From positions 930,001 through 994,000 of the forward strand of contig JASVEC010000011.1 in NCBI GenBank assembly GCA_030770535.1: a stretch of DNA of 64,000 nt, read 5' to 3'. A program made the position numbers and the translations under genes. Positions 21,935 through 34,647 of this stretch are shown here, piece by piece. This DNA is from Batkoa obscura (Eukaryota; Entomophthoromycota; Entomophthoromycetes; Entomophthorales; Batkoaceae). Every line of letters starts with the position of its first letter. Within the stretch, counting starts at the first letter, position 1. The notes below the pieces were generated by a model. That model saw nothing but the letters and a program-made list of their open reading frames with translations, did no database searches and was not told the DNA's origin.

Positions 21935-23488
21935 ATCATTGAAATAAAACATTACTTTGAAAGTTGTTTGTGTTGATTTAGCATTTATATAAATGGTATG
22001 TAATATGATTTCAATAGATTGCTTAATTCTTTAAAATGTTTTATTTTAATTTTGTTAATTAAATTGCAATATTGGTAATAGGGATATCGTTTTTATATAT
22101 ATGGTTGATAAGTTTAAAATAAAAAGTTATTATTATGCAATATTAACAGCAAACAATGTTTTTATTAGACTTAAGTTTTATTTCTATAATAAACTTTAAC
22201 AGTTAATGTTTATAACTAGTACTAACAATTAATAGCCATGAATTAGAAATCAGCAAGCTACATGTTTTCGTTTTATCTAGCTTAAAAAACTATTAAAGTA
22301 TGATCAAAAATCAAATTTATAAAATAACATCAAAGGATAAAAGGGTATTTATATTCTCTTATTTGTTGGGTATTGAAACATGGTATACGAATGAACTAAG
22401 TATGAAAGTACTATAAATGATTCAAAATAGTATTTTGTTTTTACAGGTTTATTGTCAATTCAATTTTTAAAATACAAATGATTAGTGTTTTAACTGAAGC
22501 AAAAAATATATCAGAAATATTTAAATCTCAATAGTTATTGATAAAAGTTTTAAATATAATATAATTATAAAATATTCAACAGGTAGACACAACTTATATG
22601 ATTTTTCTATAAGATTGTGTTTTACAGATAATTTAAAAGCAAATCTAAACTGTCAAAGGGGTTTATACAGATATTAATAAAACAATGCTAGCCCTCAGAC
22701 TAAAATTAAAAAACTAATTTTAAATTCTTTGAAGTTTTTTCTGCTAAAAGTGATAACCTGTTTGAAATTAATTCAAAAATGATATTTTGTTATATATTTG
22801 GACACAATAGTATTAAATGGCTCTAATAAAAAAGAAATTACCACTTATGTTAGTAATTTTATATTTAATTTAAATTATCTAAATAAACGTAACTTACCGT
22901 ACTTGACCAAAACCCCATCTAACTAAAAGAAGATAAATTATTATTCAATGCACCATGAATAACTGAAGCATAATTCTTTAAAAAAGCTAATTATAAATCT
23001 CTACTTTTGTTTATTTTTAAATATTAGAATTTCAATGGCTTGTCATTAGTCTAATAAATTAGCCATTACATCCTGGCTAACACACTGGAATAATTCAATT
23101 TTTCTCTACTTTTATTTTTAACGTGTTAATTAATATAATAGTTTATTTTGAAATAACTATGTTTAACATCATTTTATAATCAAAAGATACCATGTGGATT
23201 GATAAATCTGATTTAATGTTCCATATAATATGCAAGCTTTATAAAAAAGAGTACAAGGAGGTAACTAAAAGTCGAGAACAAATAAACAATCGCATTATTA
23301 TAATAAAAAAGTTACACTTACTAAATTCTCTCGAGTATAAGTTAACCGTATGATAAAGCAGGTTTAAGATACTAATTAAAGTATAAATAATCCCAGAGTT
23401 TAATAATATCAACAAATCTAAAATAGAAATGTATAAATGCGACCAATATGAATAAATATCACTTTATCTTTTTGTCAAAGATATTAAA
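21935..23488. other. Long intergenic stretch, nothing recognised
   Basis: 1.55 kb of AT-rich DNA upstream of the first GMC oxidoreductase. I looked for short exons, tRNAs and element copies and found none. Confidence 0.55.
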
Positions 23489-25456
23489 ATGTTTCTTAAA
23501 TATTTGTTTCCTTTCTGGTTATCTCTCCTACTTTCGGTTTCTTGTGATGCTCAAAATGATCAAGCATGGAATGATCTTTTAAACAAAAAGAATGATTATC
23601 GTACTGTAGATAAAACCTATGATTACATTGTAGTAGGTGGTGGTTCGGCTGGTGGTATGGCAGCAATAAGATTGGCCAAGTATGGGTTTAAAACTTTATT
23701 GATCGAAGCAGGTCCTGAGCCAGAAATTACCTATAACATTAGTGTCCCAGCATTTTCACCAAGGGCATCTGAAGATGAGAAGATATCATATGAGTTCTTT
23801 GTCAAACATTACGCTGAATCCACCAATTTGAGGCAAAATGTGTTTTATCCAAGGGTTGGTGCACTTGGTGGATGTTCTATGCATCATGCTCAAATTGCTG
23901 TTTATCCACAAAGTCGTGACTTTGAAATGTTGTATCAGTTAACTGGTAACCCAGTATTCAAAGAGGCAAACTTTAGAAACAAATACTTCAAACCAATGGA
24001 AAGAAATCAATATCAATTTTTAGTCAGTAATAGCGATGACCATGGTTACGATGGCTGGTACCCAACCTCTTATATTGAGTACTTGAGATTAATCTCTGCC
24101 GATTTTTCATTAGTAAAGATATTGGCATTCTTAGGCGGCGACGCTTTCTTTGATATTAATGGTTATGACAGAAACAATAGAACTCAGCTTATGAGTGAAA
24201 AGGAAGGGTTATTTTTCATTCCACAAGCTGTAAACAATGCCAATTTCACCAGAATGAACTATATACTTCAATTACAAGCTGCTCGGGCCTTTAACAAATT
24301 AACTATACTTACTGATACTTTAGCTACTAAGGTTTTATTTGATAAGAACAAGAAAGCTACTGGTGTTGAAGTCAGACATGGTAGCTATCTTTATAAAGCA
24401 TCACCATTATATAAACAAAGTAATTTTGATAGTTCAGTAAAAAACACTTTCTTTGCAACTAAAGAAATCATTATTTCTGCCGGAGCCTTTAATACTCCTC
24501 AATTATTGATGTTATCTGGTGTTGGTGATGCTGATGAGCTCAAAAAATTTAACATTGACGTTGTTTCGGATTTGAAAGGAGTAGGTAAAAACTTACAAGA
24601 CAGAGATGAGATCCCCTACATGCTTAAGTTAAATAGCGATCTTAACCTGTTCAAAGACTGTAAATTTAAAGCTGATTACGATAATGATAGATGTTTCAGA
24701 AATTATATCAACTTTAAAACCGGTCCATACACAGCTGCTTCTGGAATTAGTGGTGAGACTTATAAATCCTTACCGGGTTCTAATGCTGCTGATACTTTTA
24801 TTATTAACACCCCTCTATATTTCTATGGTTACTTTAAAGGTTATTCCCAAGTTGCTTCTGAAAACACTCAGTATTTTACAAGATTAATCTTAAAAGCTCG
24901 TACTAAATCTCAAGGTTACGTCAAATTAAGATCAACAAATCCAAATGATACCCCAGATGTCAATTTATTAAAGTTTAACATTGGCGGTAAAGAAGATCTT
25001 ACTTCATTAGTCAATACTATTGAGTACATGCGTAATCAAACTAAAAAGTACCTTGGAGATTCCTATGAAGAGGCATTCCCAGGAAAGGAGATTAAAACTA
25101 GAGATCAAATTGCTAAATGGATCACTGAAATTACTTGGGGACATCATGTATGCTGTACTGCAAAGATCGGATTAGATAGCGATAAGATGGCAGTACTTGA
25201 TAGTAAGTTTAGAGTACGTGGTGTTACTGGATTAAGAGTAATGGATATGTCAGCTTTACCAGAGATCCCTGGATTCTTCCCTAATCTCTATATTCATATG
25301 TTAGGAAACTACATTGCTGACCAAATTTATGAAGAATCTCTTGGTAGATCTTCTAACTTTTCTCAACAGCCAAGTACAGAATTGTTGAATTCTATCAACA
25401 ATAATACTAATAATGAAGAACCTTTTGATCCTTTAAATCCCGTTATTGCTAATTAA
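23489..25456 (+). CDS. Secreted GMC-family FAD oxidoreductase, copy A
   Basis: Single-exon 655-residue flavoenzyme of the glucose-methanol-choline family. A signal peptide occupies about residues 1-22. The FAD-binding Rossmann motif YIVVGGGSAGG is at about 46-56, the first GMC signature around GALGGCSMHHAQIAVYP, and the second around GAFNTPQLLMLSGVGD. The catalytic His region is WGHHVCCTAKIG, and the C-terminal FRVRGVTGLRVMDMSALP followed by IPGFFPNLYIHMLG is typical of fungal alcohol/sugar-type members. Substrate cannot be told from sequence; such enzymes often make H2O2 while oxidising alcohols or sugars. The Asn/Ser-rich C-terminal tail has no membrane anchor. Copy B at 28262 is a nearly identical direct repeat. 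Confidence 0.93.
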   Translation: MFLKYLFPFWLSLLLSVSCDAQNDQAWNDLLNKKNDYRTVDKTYDYIVVGGGSAGGMAAIRLAKYGFKTLLIEAGPEPEITYNISVPAFSPRASEDEKISYEFFVKHYAESTNLRQNVFYPRVGALGGCSMHHAQIAVYPQSRDFEMLYQLTGNPVFKEANFRNKYFKPMERNQYQFLVSNSDDHGYDGWYPTSYIEYLRLISADFSLVKILAFLGGDAFFDINGYDRNNRTQLMSEKEGLFFIPQAVNNANFTRMNYILQLQAARAFNKLTILTDTLATKVLFDKNKKATGVEVRHGSYLYKASPLYKQSNFDSSVKNTFFATKEIIISAGAFNTPQLLMLSGVGDADELKKFNIDVVSDLKGVGKNLQDRDEIPYMLKLNSDLNLFKDCKFKADYDNDRCFRNYINFKTGPYTAASGISGETYKSLPGSNAADTFIINTPLYFYGYFKGYSQVASENTQYFTRLILKARTKSQGYVKLRSTNPNDTPDVNLLKFNIGGKEDLTSLVNTIEYMRNQTKKYLGDSYEEAFPGKEIKTRDQIAKWITEITWGHHVCCTAKIGLDSDKMAVLDSKFRVRGVTGLRVMDMSALPEIPGFFPNLYIHMLGNYIADQIYEESLGRSSNFSQQPSTELLNSINNNTNNEEPFDPLNPVIAN

Positions 25457-25887
25457 TTTTTAAGATTAAAGTTCAATCAAAGTTTGAATAGTAATAACAT
25501 TTCGTTACAAATTCGCTCTGTTTTATTTTAAAAATTAAGAAATTTATAATTACATAAAATATGTTAACAAACAAGATAGCTTTCATAATTTGATTTTACT
25601 GGTTTTACATTGTTTGGATAATGTAATGAATTACTTGCAGGTACTGCACACAAAACCAAATGCATGGTGTTTGTGATCTCACAAAGGATTTTAAATTGTT
25701 AATAAAAAACAAATCGTAGTAAATCATAAAAGTCTAATAATAATATTACTTTTATAAAAATATTACTTAAACAAAAGCATCGAAAATTGCTTAAATTATT
25801 CCCACTTTAATTAAACATGTCTTAAGAGATCCTAAAACTGATTAATTTTTTAAAAATATTTTATAAATCAAAATCAATAAATTCGAT

Positions 25888-25991
25888 ATATGGGGATATA
25901 TTTTTGTTTAAGAGCTTTACTACCAATTCTTCCACTCAAATAGTGCTTAAAAGATGGAAAAAGTGATGAAGCCAAAAAACGCCCCCTATAT
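25888..25991 (+). mobile_element. MITE-like element, copy 3
   Basis: Full-length forward copy with ATATGGGGATATATTTTTG at left and AAAAAACGCCCCCTATAT at right. The inner landmarks TTCCACTCAAATAG and GATGGAAAAAGTGATGAAGC are kept. Confidence 0.85.
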
Positions 25992-27692
25992 AATATTTTG
26001 AATTTAATTTGTTCATTTTATTTGGCGCAAGATTTAAAAAATTACTAGTTAAAATTAAAAACAAAAAAACATTTCCAAATATTAAAATTTAAAATATTTT
26101 AATTTTTATCAATTTTCCCAATAACTTATATGTATTTGTAGCTTTTCTTTTATACATAGTAAGTTTTGATTTAAGCTGGTGCTATACCTGTTTAATTAAA
26201 TTGAGGTTAAGGGTTCAAGAAAGCTAATATTTAATATATTAATGTTATTTTTTTAATCTATTTTTTAGCTAATTTAACATAATGTTTCAGGTTATTATTT
26301 TAAAAAATTATTTTTTCGAATTTAGATTATAATTTCCTACAGTATGGTGAAATGCTGTACTAAAAATATTAATACGTTTTTTAACATTTATTTTGCTTTA
26401 GAGTATTAGACAATTATGTTTAATTTTACAATAAAAAAACAATTCTACATTATCGAACTTTTTTTATAATTAAATAATACAGTAAAGTTTTAAAAAGTGT
26501 TTTTTTGCTTTAATATAAATTAAAACTATCAAAATTTTAAATTTTTATTTCTATTTTATTATAAAATATTATTTTTTTATAATTTTTAATAATTCAGTTT
26601 TTATAATTTTTAGCTTATTATAATTTTGTTTTATAATGTTTATATGATAAAAATAGTTTTTCTTGACATTACAAATAAAATCTATTGATCTTGATAAAGT
26701 ATTACAGCTTTTTTTATTAATAACATATTTAATATTTGTTAATTTTATATAATTTTTTATTAATTAAAGTTTTATTAAATATTTTTCAATTTATTAAAAA
26801 TTTAGTGTGTTTAGTAATAATAACAGCTTTATTTCCTTTACTCCGCTTTCTTCATAAAAGGTATTTCTTATGATAAATACTAACTATTGGTTTTATACAT
26901 TTAATAATATAAAAGTATATTCAAAAAAAAGTACCTTTTTATAATAAAAACTTAATATTTACAACTCAAAAAAAAGTGAAAGAAGCATGATTAATAAAAT
27001 TATAGCTATTTTTTTATAAGTTTTTCTAGTTTGTTAATTTGTTATTTATTAAATTATTACAAATGCTTTTAAACATTTATAGCTGTTATTGATAAAGTTT
27101 TTATAATATATACACAGAAAGGTTAATAAACTTAATTTTTTTAGCTATTTAATTTTAAATAAAATCTATTTAAAAAGTTAATATTAAACAAAAATCATTG
27201 TTCATATTATTAAAATCGTTAATAAATAAAGATTTTGATTACATAAATTCTATTCTTGTGTTTTTGTTATACATTAAAATAAGTATGTAGAAATTTTGGA
27301 TTTGTCCGAATAAATTTGGCAACTACTATACTTTAGTTTTTTTAAAATTTTAAAAAAAAAAAAATTCCCAAGTGGCTTATTATTATAAGTAAGAAAATAT
27401 AAAAATAAATTAAATGGTAAGCGACATTAGGAAAACTCGAATGAAGATTAAGGAGGTAAGACGTATTATGAAATTAATGGAAAATCTTTACAGTTTTTCT
27501 ACTTCGTGCTTTTTTAAATATGCAAAAAAATTTGAAAACAAGCAAACTAATTTTGGCTTGTTACTAAGGTTTTCTACTCGAATTTAGCAACTATTCGACC
27601 TTATTTTTGGTCACTCAAAAGCTATCACACCTTTTATACTTTGTATAAACTTAAATCTTTAATTTAAAAGTATAAAATTGATTTCTAAATAC

Positions 27693-27797
27693 ATATGGTG
27701 ATGTATTTGTATTTAACAATTTTGTTAACAATTTTTTCGCTCAAATAGCGCTTGAAAGATGGAAAAAGTGATGAAGCTAAAAAAAACATCACCATAT
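27693..27797 (+). mobile_element. MITE-like element, copy 4
   Basis: Forward, 105 bp. The ends differ from the consensus in a matched way: ATATGGTGATGT at left and ACATCACCATAT at right. The pairing is kept although the sequence changed (GTGA/TCAC instead of GGGA/TCCC). Confidence 0.85.
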
Positions 27798-28261
27798 GAT
27801 TACTTACATATGATATAAATGCAAAAAACACCATTTTTTAATTATTAAGCTTTGTAAAAGTATCATTTTAATAATTTAATAGGCTTTGAGGCAATTTTTT
27901 GAGCGCATTATAACTGAACTTAAATTTGAACCTCTAGTAAAAGCTTTCTATGCCCCTTATTTTTAAAGTAATAACTTTATTATTTTATATATATATATGT
28001 AAAAAAATAAAAGCAATATAGTACAAATCCTAATTTATTTGGCCATTTTGCCTATTTTCAACTTTTTTTTATTACAATCCTAAAAGTGCGCCAATAAGCA
28101 GAAACAATCTTTTAAATTTAGTTGTATGATTCATTTGTTTTGGATATCATTAATTTATGGATAATATAAACAGTGGATTAAACAAATAACAGTAGCTATA
28201 TATACATAAATACGATTGGGATAGAAAAAAACTATCTCATATTTCTATTGAAGTTATCTCT

Positions 28262-30229
28262 ATGTTTATTAAAGATTTATTTCCTTTGTGGTTATCTCTT
28301 GTACTTTCAATTTTTTCCAATGTTCAGAATGCCCAAATGTGGGGTAGCCTTTTAAATAAAAAGAATGATTATCGTATTGTAGATAAAACCTATGATTACA
28401 TTGTAGTAGGTGGTGGTTCGGCTGGTGGTATGGCAGCAATAAGATTGGCCAAGTATGGGTTTAAAACTTTATTGATCGAAGCAGGTCCTGAGCCAGAAAT
28501 TACCTATAACATTAGTGTCCCAGCATTTTCACCAAGGGCATCTGAAGATGAGAAGATATCATATGAGTTCTTTGTCAAACATTACGCTGAATCCACCAAT
28601 TTGAGGCAAAATGTGTTTTATCCAAGGGTTGGTGCACTTGGTGGATGTTCTATGCATCATGCTCAAATTGCTGTTTATCCACAAAGTCGTGACTTTGAAA
28701 TGTTGTATCAGTTAACTGGTAATCCAGTATTCAAAGAGGCAAACTTTAGAAACAAATACTTCAAACCAATGGAAAGAAATCAATACCCGTTATTTTTTAG
28801 TAATAGCAATGACCATGGTTACGATGGCTGGTACCCAACCTCTTATATTGGGTACTTGAGATTAATCTCTGCCGATTTTTCATTAGTACAAATTTTGGCA
28901 TTCTTGGGTGGTGATTCTTTCTTTGATATTAATGGTTATGACAGAAACAATAGAACTCAGCTTATGAGTGAAAAGGAAGGCTTGTTTCTAATTCCACAAG
29001 CTATAAACAATGCCAATTTCACCAGAATGAACTATATACTTCAATTACAAGCTGCTCGGGCCTTTAACAAATTAACTATACTTACTGATACTTTAGCTAC
29101 TAAGGTTTTATTTGATAAGAACAAGAAAGCTACTGGTGTTGAAGTCAGACATGGTAGCTATCTTTATAAAGCATCACCATTATATAAACAAAGTAATTTT
29201 GATAGTTCAGTAAAAAACACTTTCTTTGCAACTAAAGAAATCATTATTTCTGCCGGAGCCTTTAATACTCCTCAATTATTGATGTTATCTGGTGTTGGTG
29301 ATGCTGATGAGCTCAAAAAATTTAACATTGACGTTGTTTCGGATTTGAAAGGAGTAGGTAAAAACTTACAAGACAGAGATGAGATCCCTTACATACTTAA
29401 TTTAAATAGCGATCTTAACCTGTTCAAAGACTGTAAATTTGAAGCTGATTACGATAATGATAGATGTTTCAGAAATTATATCAACTTTAAAACCGGTCCA
29501 TACACAGCTGCTTCTGGAATTAGTGGTGAGACTTATAAATCCTTACCGGGTTCTAATGCTGCTGATACTTTTATTATTAACACTCCTATATATTTCTATG
29601 GTTACTTTAAAGGTTATTCCCAAGTGGCTGCTGATAATCCTCACTATTTCGCAAGGTTGATTTTAAAAGCTCGTACTAAATCTCAAGGTTACGTCAAATT
29701 AAGATCAACAAATCCAAATGATACCCCAGATGTCAATTTATTAAAGTTTAACATTGGCGGTAAAGAAGATCTTACTTCATTAGTCAATACTATTGAGTAC
29801 ATGCGTAATCAAACTAAAAAGTACCTTGGAGATTCCTATGAAGAGGCATTCCCAGGAAAGGAGATTAAAACTAGAGATCAAATTGCTAAATGGATCACTG
29901 AAATTACTTGGGGACATCATGTATGCTGTACTGCAAAGATCGGATTAGATAGCGATAAGATGGCAGTACTTGATAGTAAGTTTAGAGTACGTGGTGTTAC
30001 TGGATTAAGAGTAATGGATATGTCAGCTTTACCAGAGATCCCTGGATTCTTCCCTAATCTCTATATTCATATGTTAGGAAACTACATTGCTGACCAAATT
30101 TATGAAGAATCTCTTGGTAGATCTTCTAACTTTTCTCAACAGCCAAGTACAGAATTGTTGAATTCTATCAACAATAATACTAATAATGAAGAACCTTTTG
30201 ATCCTTTAAATCCCGTTATTGCTAATTAA
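28262..30229 (+). CDS. Secreted GMC-family FAD oxidoreductase, copy B
   Basis: Single-exon paralog of copy A, same length (655 residues), all catalytic and FAD motifs identical. Differences cluster: the signal peptide and residues up to about 40, a patch at about 175-240, and a patch at about 400-475. The blocks between are identical at DNA level or nearly so, including roughly the last 565 coding bases and the first ~16 bases after the stop. The upstream region and leader are unrelated to those of copy A, so the two genes are probably regulated differently. A second secreted oxidase with the same active site but a different promoter is the simplest reading. Confidence 0.93.
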   Translation: MFIKDLFPLWLSLVLSIFSNVQNAQMWGSLLNKKNDYRIVDKTYDYIVVGGGSAGGMAAIRLAKYGFKTLLIEAGPEPEITYNISVPAFSPRASEDEKISYEFFVKHYAESTNLRQNVFYPRVGALGGCSMHHAQIAVYPQSRDFEMLYQLTGNPVFKEANFRNKYFKPMERNQYPLFFSNSNDHGYDGWYPTSYIGYLRLISADFSLVQILAFLGGDSFFDINGYDRNNRTQLMSEKEGLFLIPQAINNANFTRMNYILQLQAARAFNKLTILTDTLATKVLFDKNKKATGVEVRHGSYLYKASPLYKQSNFDSSVKNTFFATKEIIISAGAFNTPQLLMLSGVGDADELKKFNIDVVSDLKGVGKNLQDRDEIPYILNLNSDLNLFKDCKFEADYDNDRCFRNYINFKTGPYTAASGISGETYKSLPGSNAADTFIINTPIYFYGYFKGYSQVAADNPHYFARLILKARTKSQGYVKLRSTNPNDTPDVNLLKFNIGGKEDLTSLVNTIEYMRNQTKKYLGDSYEEAFPGKEIKTRDQIAKWITEITWGHHVCCTAKIGLDSDKMAVLDSKFRVRGVTGLRVMDMSALPEIPGFFPNLYIHMLGNYIADQIYEESLGRSSNFSQQPSTELLNSINNNTNNEEPFDPLNPVIAN

Positions 30230-31353
30230 TTTTTAAGATTAAAGTTTAATTAAATGGTTTTAATTTTTTAGTTCTTTTATAAATATAGGCTTTATAATTA
30301 AAACATTTTCTATACTGATGGTCAAGGTACTTTACATGGTTCAATATCTATTTTTTTTAATAGTCGCCCAACTTAAAAGTTTATAAACTTTGATCTTATA
30401 ATAAGCATTGACTTATGATTTGTTTACTTTTGCATATTAAAGCTTAAATTCTATAGAGGTATTAAATTAAAATATGTGATTACAAAACTACTTTGGACTA
30501 TTTTCAAGCAGTTGTAAATTATAATCATCAAATCATTTTTTAAATATATAAATATGAAATATAAAAAAAATAATATTAAAGAGTTGAAATAACAAAAAGA
30601 TAAAAATTTAATTACCTTCGAAATTTATATAATATACATGGGTTAGTTTAAAAACTCAGTTCAAATTTTGTCCAACTTTAAAATTAAAATATTTTTGTAG
30701 CACTTGGTGCTTAATTTGCAATTCTCAAAATCAAAATCAAAATCAAAATAACTCACATGTTAGGACGTTTTTTATCCAGTTTTACTCGGTAATTTTTTTA
30801 AATTTTACGCTACATCAATTGAACAAAAAAAGTGAGTTGAAAAATTTTATTTTCAATTTTAATGGGCTTTTAAACTTACCCACATACACAATTGCTTGTT
30901 GTAGTGCTCTTTTGTAAAATTTAACTAATATGAATAGCCTTGTCCACTTTTTAGGTCTAATTTAAGAATAGTATTAAATTTTCAAATAAATAGTATGTCG
31001 ATGAAATAAATAAGCATAATAAAAATTTATAATCTTAATATCTTATAGGGATATTGTTTTAAATTCTTTATATCTAAACCACAAAAAAATCATAATCGTT
31101 TACTTTATTTTTATTTTACTCAATATTCCACATAAATAATAGCTTTAGGATAAATTAAGGTTAATTACACACTTTTTGGTTTCAACCAATCAAGAATTAT
31201 TTAGCTAACAATCAGATAGTATTTGCTAGTGAGCCAATCAAATTCGAACCCTTGGTGTGAATCTATGCTAGCCAATCAATAGATCGACTTTCTATTATGG
31301 GAGCAAGCAACTATTATAAGACCAACTTTTTTATCCAACAAAATTGAAAAAAA
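30230..31353. other. Intergenic, no gene seen
   Basis: 1.1 kb with a short AAAATC tandem run near 30727-30750. The last part, where TA-richness drops (31200-31340), is the likely ATP7 promoter. Confidence 0.55.
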
Positions 31354-31964
31354 ATGTCAGCCATCAGCCGTATCAATTGGTCCAAATTAAGTGGAGCATT
31401 AGCCAGTCGTCAAAACACTCAAGGTGCTTTGATCAATTTCCGTAAACAATACGATGATGTCAAACGTCAACTTGCCCAATTAGAAGAACAAAAGGTTAAC
31501 GTGGACTTTACTCATTACCGTAAGTTACTTAAAAACCAAAAAGTCGTTGACCAACTTGAATCTACTTTAAAAAAGTTCAAGCCAGTTGCTTATAACCTCC
31601 AAGCTCAACAAAAAGTCATTGAAGCTTTCGAAACTAAAGCTGTATGTTTATTTCATAAGATTGATAATTTTATGCTAATTTAAAATTTAGGTTCAAAAAG
31701 CTGAAGAGACCAATGCTCAAATTGAAAATGAAGTTGCATCTCTTAAAGAAACTCTTAAGAACATCGAAAGTGCTCGTCCAGTCGATGAATTAAGTGTAAG
31801 TTTTAACATACTCTATTTTTTGCGCTATTAAGTTTTAAATTTAGGTTGAAGATGTTACCACTGCTATTCCAGAAATTGACCAAAGAGTCGAACAACGTCT
31901 TATTAATGGACAATGGACTGTACCTGGATACTCTGATAGAGTTGGAAATACTGCTTTCTTCTAA
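31354..31964 (+). CDS. ATP7: Mitochondrial F1Fo ATP synthase subunit d
   Basis: Peripheral-stalk subunit of ATP synthase in the inner mitochondrial membrane. Three exons: 31354-31641, 31691-31795 and 31845-31964, with two 49-nt introns, joining to 170 residues (yeast Atp7 has 174). The N-terminus ISRINWSKLSGALASR is the family start, with no cleavable presequence, as usual. The rest is helical and charged. The C-terminus RLINGQWTVPGYSDRVGNTA is conserved among fungi. Both introns are phase 0. Confidence 0.95.
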
Positions 31965-32175
31965 GCTGAAGCAAGTTAGCTCAGTCATTAAACTGTTTTT
32001 AATATTAGTTGTATTTTTTCTGAGATTATTTTTTAACTATTGATTTGAATTTAGTTTGTTCGAGAAAGCAAAATACAGTTTATGTTTCATTTCTAACTAG
32101 ATAAACTTATAGAACATAATTTATAAAAAAATTAAAAGTAGAAACTTTTATTTTAAACATCTATTTTTGATACTT

Positions 32176-34647
32176 TTACAACCCAATGGAATAAGCCTCT
32201 CCATTAAAATTATGAATATAGCTATCACTGTTATTAGTAACTAACCATTCATACCATACATAGTTTCTATGTGATCTTCTCCATATTTTCATCTCAAGTG
32301 GACGGCTGACATCACTAATTAAAAGTGGCTTTCTTAACGGAAAGTAAATTGGGAACCAAGAAAACATATCTGGAGAATGAGTATCAGGATGAATAGAGCA
32401 TAAGATATTTTTATATAATCTAGCTTCAAAATAACCTGCAAATCCATGAACTACTCCTGCCTTTTCAAGGTAAAATTCAAGTGCTTCTTCTCTTTGATTA
32501 TGTTTATTTTTATCTATTAAAAGTTAAACATATCAAATATGATTATAAACTATATTACCTTCTGATTTATGATTGGGATGCTCAAAAGTCCATACCTTAA
32601 TAGGTTTTGTTAAATGACGGATCTTTTGAAATAATACCACATAAGGTACTTCGAATTTTTTAGGGTCATTAAACTTAGTAGTATCATTATATAACTTAGT
32701 ATTTGTAACTGGAGCTAAATAAGAAGTATAACTATATGGAATAGAAATACCAGTTTCTATAAATTAATTAATTAATTAAATAAAAAAGAATTCAAATTCA
32801 AATTTACCATTTAATAAATTTTGGGCACCATCAATACATTCTGGTGATAACTCATTATCCCCAAATGAGCCTAATAATTCGGTCACTAAAATATCGGCCT
32901 ACAAATTTTCTAAATAAAACTATTTATTGATTTATTATCTATTTACCTTTTGTGGTAAGTTAGATACTCTCATATCACCAAAGTATATATCTACTTTATC
33001 TCCCCATTCTAATCTTTTTCTATTTTGTAAACTAAATAAATGTAAATATAAATATTTACTATTAGATTATTATATATTTTTGATTCTACTTACGTTATAT
33101 AGGCATTAGGGTTCTTTTCCAAAGCATATAATTGAATTGGTAAATTACTTTTTTCAGATGCTTTTAAGCATCGATCCACAAGTGGACCTCGACCTGCACC
33201 TGCAACAATAATCACACTAAAAAAAGATAAAGATTGAGGCTAAAAAACAAACATTTTTTACTTACATTGGTTTATCTTTGCTATTACGATCTAATAAAGC
33301 ATGATATACAGCCTAAAAAACAAGATCAATAAAACAAATGATATATTTAAAATAAACTTACTTCTTCATATAATTGATACTTAATAGGATCCTTTTCAAA
33401 AACTTCATAAGTAGCGGATTCTAAGTGGTCCATAAGGGGCTAAAATATTGATAAAAATCTAATTAAAACACGGTAAAGTTTTATTCTTACTTGTAAAGGG
33501 GTTTGTAAATAATCATAATAACCAGAAGCAAAGGCATCAAAGGTATATTGTTCATTACCATCCTCAATTTTGAATTGTACTTTTTTAACTTGTTTGATTA
33601 AATGTTTAATATAATCAAAATAATGACATGTTGTATCGTTGTTCATTTCTAACATTTCTTCACTACGTATCATAAACTTAGCATTAAACTAAAATTACAT
33701 TTTAGCTAAGTTTTATTTATTATTGCTGTATTATTTTTTATAGCTTACTTTTATAATTTCCTTTAGTTCCTTTTGATCTAACTTTGATAATACTGGATAT
33801 CCATTTTTATTCTTTAAAAAGCGTGTTTTTGGTAAGATTATACACTCTATTAACTCACCATGATAATACTCCAAATCAATAACAACATTGGGATCATAAA
33901 CATCCGGTAAAATAAGGGCTAAAAAATGTTTAATATTTTTAACAAAGCATGGCACTAAATCTTTATACCAATATATAGGTCCTTCCCCTCACCAAGCGTT
34001 TGTTTAAATAATTGATAATTGAGCCATAATTCATGATCTGGATTATAATGGATAGGTAGTATAAACTAATAATAACAATTAGTTTATTTGATTTAATTTA
34101 ACATATAATAGTTCTTACTTTAATCCTACTTTCAAATAAAAAGAACAAATTTTTAACTACTTTAGCTAGCAAAATAGCTGATTCCTTACTCATGCTTTTA
34201 TCAAAACTAGGTAAATAAAACGCCCTTATTCCAATATGGATTGCCCATTCAATTTCTTTAAGTAAAATCTAGTGAAAAAATCAATACTTGACTCTATTAG
34301 TGAAGTTATAAGACCTACATTGATCCTATCTTCATTCCTTAACTCATTCTTAAGTTCCATCCCCTTTGTAATTACATATGAAGAATAATCTAACGAAAGT
34401 CATTAGCAATATTTAACTAACCACATTGATATTTATTTTTACTAGCATCAACCAAATTTAATGAGTCAATATCTAAATAATGAATTTCACTTAAGTTTGG
34501 GTATTTAACCTGAGAATGCATATCCAACATTAAATAATCATAGCCATTGTGTTGTGTTGAATAAGATAGATAAGATAAATCTGTTTTAGGACCAGTATAA
34601 TAAAGGCCTATAGCATTCACTTGTTGTTGTGGAGCTGGTTCTTGCAT
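32176..34647 (-). CDS. PRMT5: Type II protein arginine methyltransferase PRMT5 (HSL7/Skb1)
   Basis: Makes symmetric dimethyl-arginine on histones, Sm proteins and, in yeasts, acts in morphogenesis checkpoints. Many exons (about 11-12) with introns of about 40-50 nt. The N-terminal TIM barrel is spread over 33.4-34.6 kb. The Rossmann domain follows: [14 protein letters not shown] then [18 protein letters not shown], motif [21 protein letters not shown], and the double-E loop [14 protein letters not shown]. The beta-barrel comes last: [29 protein letters not shown], and [16 protein letters not shown]. The final YSIGL matches the human end TIGL. Active-site residues look intact. Divergent from the NOT3/5 gene. 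Confidence 0.95.

Larger units (their letters stand above)
25457..28261. other. Spacer between the two GMC genes
   Basis: 2.8 kb of very AT-rich DNA with no gene. It carries two inverted-repeat element copies (25888 and 27693). A block of similarity to the GMC genes extends only about 16 nt past the stop codon, so the duplication did not include this spacer. Confidence 0.6.
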
